Position numbers and translations under genes: made by a program
Part shown: piece after piece, positions 6,601 to 6,929 of the stretch
Layout of the letters: every line of letters begins with the position of its first letter
How positions within the stretch are numbered: the first letter of the stretch is position 1
The notes under the pieces: model-generated
Seen by the model: only the letters and a program-made list of their open reading frames with translations
The model's database searches: none
What the model was told of the DNA's origin: nothing
Assembly: GCA_018694455.1 (NCBI GenBank)
Contig: JABHNP010000310.1
Location: 1 to 6,929 of the forward strand
Length of the DNA: 6,929 nt
Origin: Planctomycetaceae bacterium
GTDB taxonomy: Bacteria; Planctomycetota; Planctomycetia; Pirellulales; UBA1268
Reading direction: 5' to 3'

Positions 6601-6929
6601 CCTATCAGTCGAACGTGACCATTGAAGGTGATGTAATAATCAATGCTGGTGGTGAGGTTGTCTTTGAAGCAGACATCATCGGTGATGATGAGATCATATA
6701 CTCATCCTGGGCAACACAGGCGGGTGGAACAAGTGCTGACGACGGCCAGAGTGTCTCCGTTCTTGCCGATGGCTCGTCCATTGTGATGGGAAAGTTTACA
6801 GGCACCGCAACCTTCGGCAGCACCACGTTCACAAGTGCCGGTAGTACCGATGTGTATGTAGCCAAGCTCGATGCAAGCGGTACCTACCAATGGGCCACGA
6901 AGGCGGGTGGAACAAGTTCTGATAAAGGA
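3681..6929 (+). CDS. Giant multidomain surface/secreted protein with LEPR-XLL motif, 5' part (runs off window)
   Basis: The frame stays open for 1083 codons to the last base, so the C-terminus is missing. Residues 1-47 are Arg-rich with no classical signal peptide. Residues 51-59 (PLEVRKLLA) match the LEPR-XLL motif known at the N-terminus of large planctomycete proteins. Residues ~60-237 are rich in Ala, Ser, Thr and Ile with beta-helix-like texture (ISFGGLTTIAADIS, INFGGDVVIFDDITL). Residues ~238-632 look like a beta-propeller: recurring D-G/D-S turns followed by strands (NDGSYILLS Asp343, PDGSRAYAA Asp404, PDSSAIYVAN Asp463, GDGSRFF Asp507, NDGSYGAV Asp567). After a Pro-rich linker (KPPVLPE), residues ~680-1007 carry TTG-x-Q-x-Y repeats of 69-72 residues. 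From Trp1010 SBBP-type repeats begin (WATQAGGTS to WATKAGGTS, period 61). The likely role is a surface or secreted adhesin/matrix protein; the ligand is unknown. The gene is alone on its strand here. Confidence 0.9.
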   Translation, partial: MNLWPFTRSGVKTFNEARKQWRWCSIGRRRHLSRRSIPGGSHADVSLMHEPLEVRKLLAISAGYDGNDLAITADAEGDAITLEFDGSIVKIYDASGLYDTYTTSGFSGNITASSTDANLNTSFTFAFDQTALSRALQIDASISSTAIGSAIESTSIADISFGGLTTIAADISTPASINFGGDVVIFDDITLTATDVIVSGNVEAAVSAFGMDDIGITWQETTAATTSSTALVTPAGGSPEVWAAAVGYGGGIERFDPADGSSLGSLGYDVTESGHGNFNLIPCPTGEYVYGVHYTPYSQDGPSDEKTGIIYQYATDGSGYATFFLGQYEYDYRGYQCLTIANDGSYILLSQGEKIFKIDTSTAWSSEPESTNQDKIQHTWALPDSYGGDHAEQLRVNSIAILPDGSRAYAAMNYNNAYSVGNINGGLANAFAALDLQTLGQPVITSLLNTDGVNPNWVAAAPDSSAIYVANRRGGSSRVWRVGVPSGTQKELWQGGSSYSNAVLSGDGSRFFTTKTSSNGTYFEVYDTTNGSISKIDYTYVYIDAAVQIPNKNSHGYNQPSLVVSNDGSYGAVATTNNEVVILDWSEPDSPIVVDRVQVDHTISSIELVETDTSSAVYVGGSNKVTKIFIAGDAEDGKPPVLPETSTLVVNASNLSHFGGSIGATNPLTGLLTDASGVTVLSGNVTTTGDHTFLDPVQLQADVDLLGTGFSALEAGATGSFHLNAFADSGTRIEGVSNLSSFTTNTAITVNGTINTTGQQQYDEGIQLLGDTTLAGGSAILAGTIEGNNQNLTLDFSAETAINNPGDSNQINNFISNGPIALQGTIATTGSQTYASTLTLADDATIVAQSTNLTGGIAGNQKNLTLNVQNETLIDGTSVFDNLASIESIGPVSLNATVVTSGNQNYSGTVTLIGATTLEADGGEFAREIIGNGQDLTLNINNTITIEDGSGVNNLTSIGDTVLTGTINTTGSQTYQSNVTIEGDVIINAGGEVVFEADIIGDDEIIYSSWATQAGGTSADDGQSVSVLADGSSIVMGKFTGTATFGSTTFTSAGSTDVYVAKLDASGTYQWATKAGGTSSDKG
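3831..3857 (+). other. LEPR-XLL-type motif (PLEVRKLLA) coding segment
   Basis: Codons 51-59 of the giant protein encode Pro-Leu-Glu-Val-Arg-Lys-Leu-Leu-Ala. The family consensus is L-E-P-R-x-L-L. Here Val replaces the Pro before Arg, while Leu, Glu, Arg and the Leu-Leu pair are kept. In planctomycetes the motif lies shortly before the extracytoplasmic part of very large proteins and is thought to be linked to export or sorting; its mechanism is not established. It is the best taxonomic clue in the window. Confidence 0.75.
5724..6690 (+). repeat. Coding repeats of ~70 residues (TTG-x-Q-x-Y type)
   Basis: The Gly codon of the anchor TTG/TSG-x-[QH]-x-[YF] lies at 5745, 5952, 6168, 6384 and 6591, giving spacings of 207, 216, 216 and 207 bases (69, 72, 72, 69 residues). 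Each unit also carries a gDTTL/gATTL-type strand, a GN-x-QNLTL strand and an NL-x-S-I-type strand before the next anchor. Conservation reaches the DNA level: AACCTGACACTC at 6051 and 6267 and GACCTAACACTC at 6483 are exactly 216 bases apart. The pattern resembles repeats of large bacterial beta-helix adhesins. The last unit is cut short by a switch to SBBP repeats. Confidence 0.85.
6708..6929 (+). repeat. SBBP-type beta-propeller repeat array, start
   Basis: One full unit of 61 residues (183 bases, 6708-6890) runs from WATQAGGTS through VLADGSSIV, GTATFGSTTF and DVYVAKLDASGTY. A second begins at 6891 with WATKAGGTS and is cut by the window edge. The 16-base string GGCGGGTGGAACAAGT occurs at 6719-6734 and again at 6902-6917, exactly one period apart. 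This matches the SBBP (beta-propeller) repeat family, which usually occurs in long runs, so more units are expected beyond the window. Confidence 0.85.

Overview
The window looks like a piece of a planctomycete (Pirellulales/Rhodopirellula-like) chromosome, probably from a marine or particle-associated lineage. This is inferred from gene content, not from a marker gene. The basis is an LEPR-XLL-type N-terminal motif (PLEVRKLLA) on a very large beta-rich surface protein, SBBP-type beta-propeller repeats, and a secreted sialate O-acetylesterase with a long C-terminal extension. Base composition is near-balanced GC.

Layout. Bases 1-151 hold no clear gene but contain a strong inverted repeat (14-46) that could close an upstream transcript. 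A secreted sialate O-acetylesterase of the SASA/SGNH family is read rightward (212-2395). It is followed after a 74-bp gap by a convergent, leftward gene for a small predicted lipoprotein of unknown function (2470-3015), whose N-terminal linker is built from a 15-bp tandem repeat. A 665-bp stretch (3016-3680) then separates the lipoprotein from the divergently read large gene. It has no convincing gene, but it holds a tandem duplication of 21/20 bp and a doubtful Cys-rich ORF. From 3681 to the end of the window (1083 codons, no stop) runs the 5' part of a giant gene. In order it encodes a basic N-terminus, the LEPR-XLL motif, a beta-rich segment, a beta-propeller-like domain, about four and a half ~70-residue repeats, and the beginning of an SBBP repeat array.

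The three genes are not an operon: neighbours are convergent and then divergent. They share only a likely destination outside the cytoplasm. The esterase would act on acetylated sugars, the lipoprotein would sit in a membrane, and the giant protein would be displayed or secreted. No functional link between them can be shown from sequence. I see no CRISPR array, tRNA, rRNA, transposase or defence system. The most notable items are the modular, still-repetitive giant protein and the two small tandem-repeat loci.
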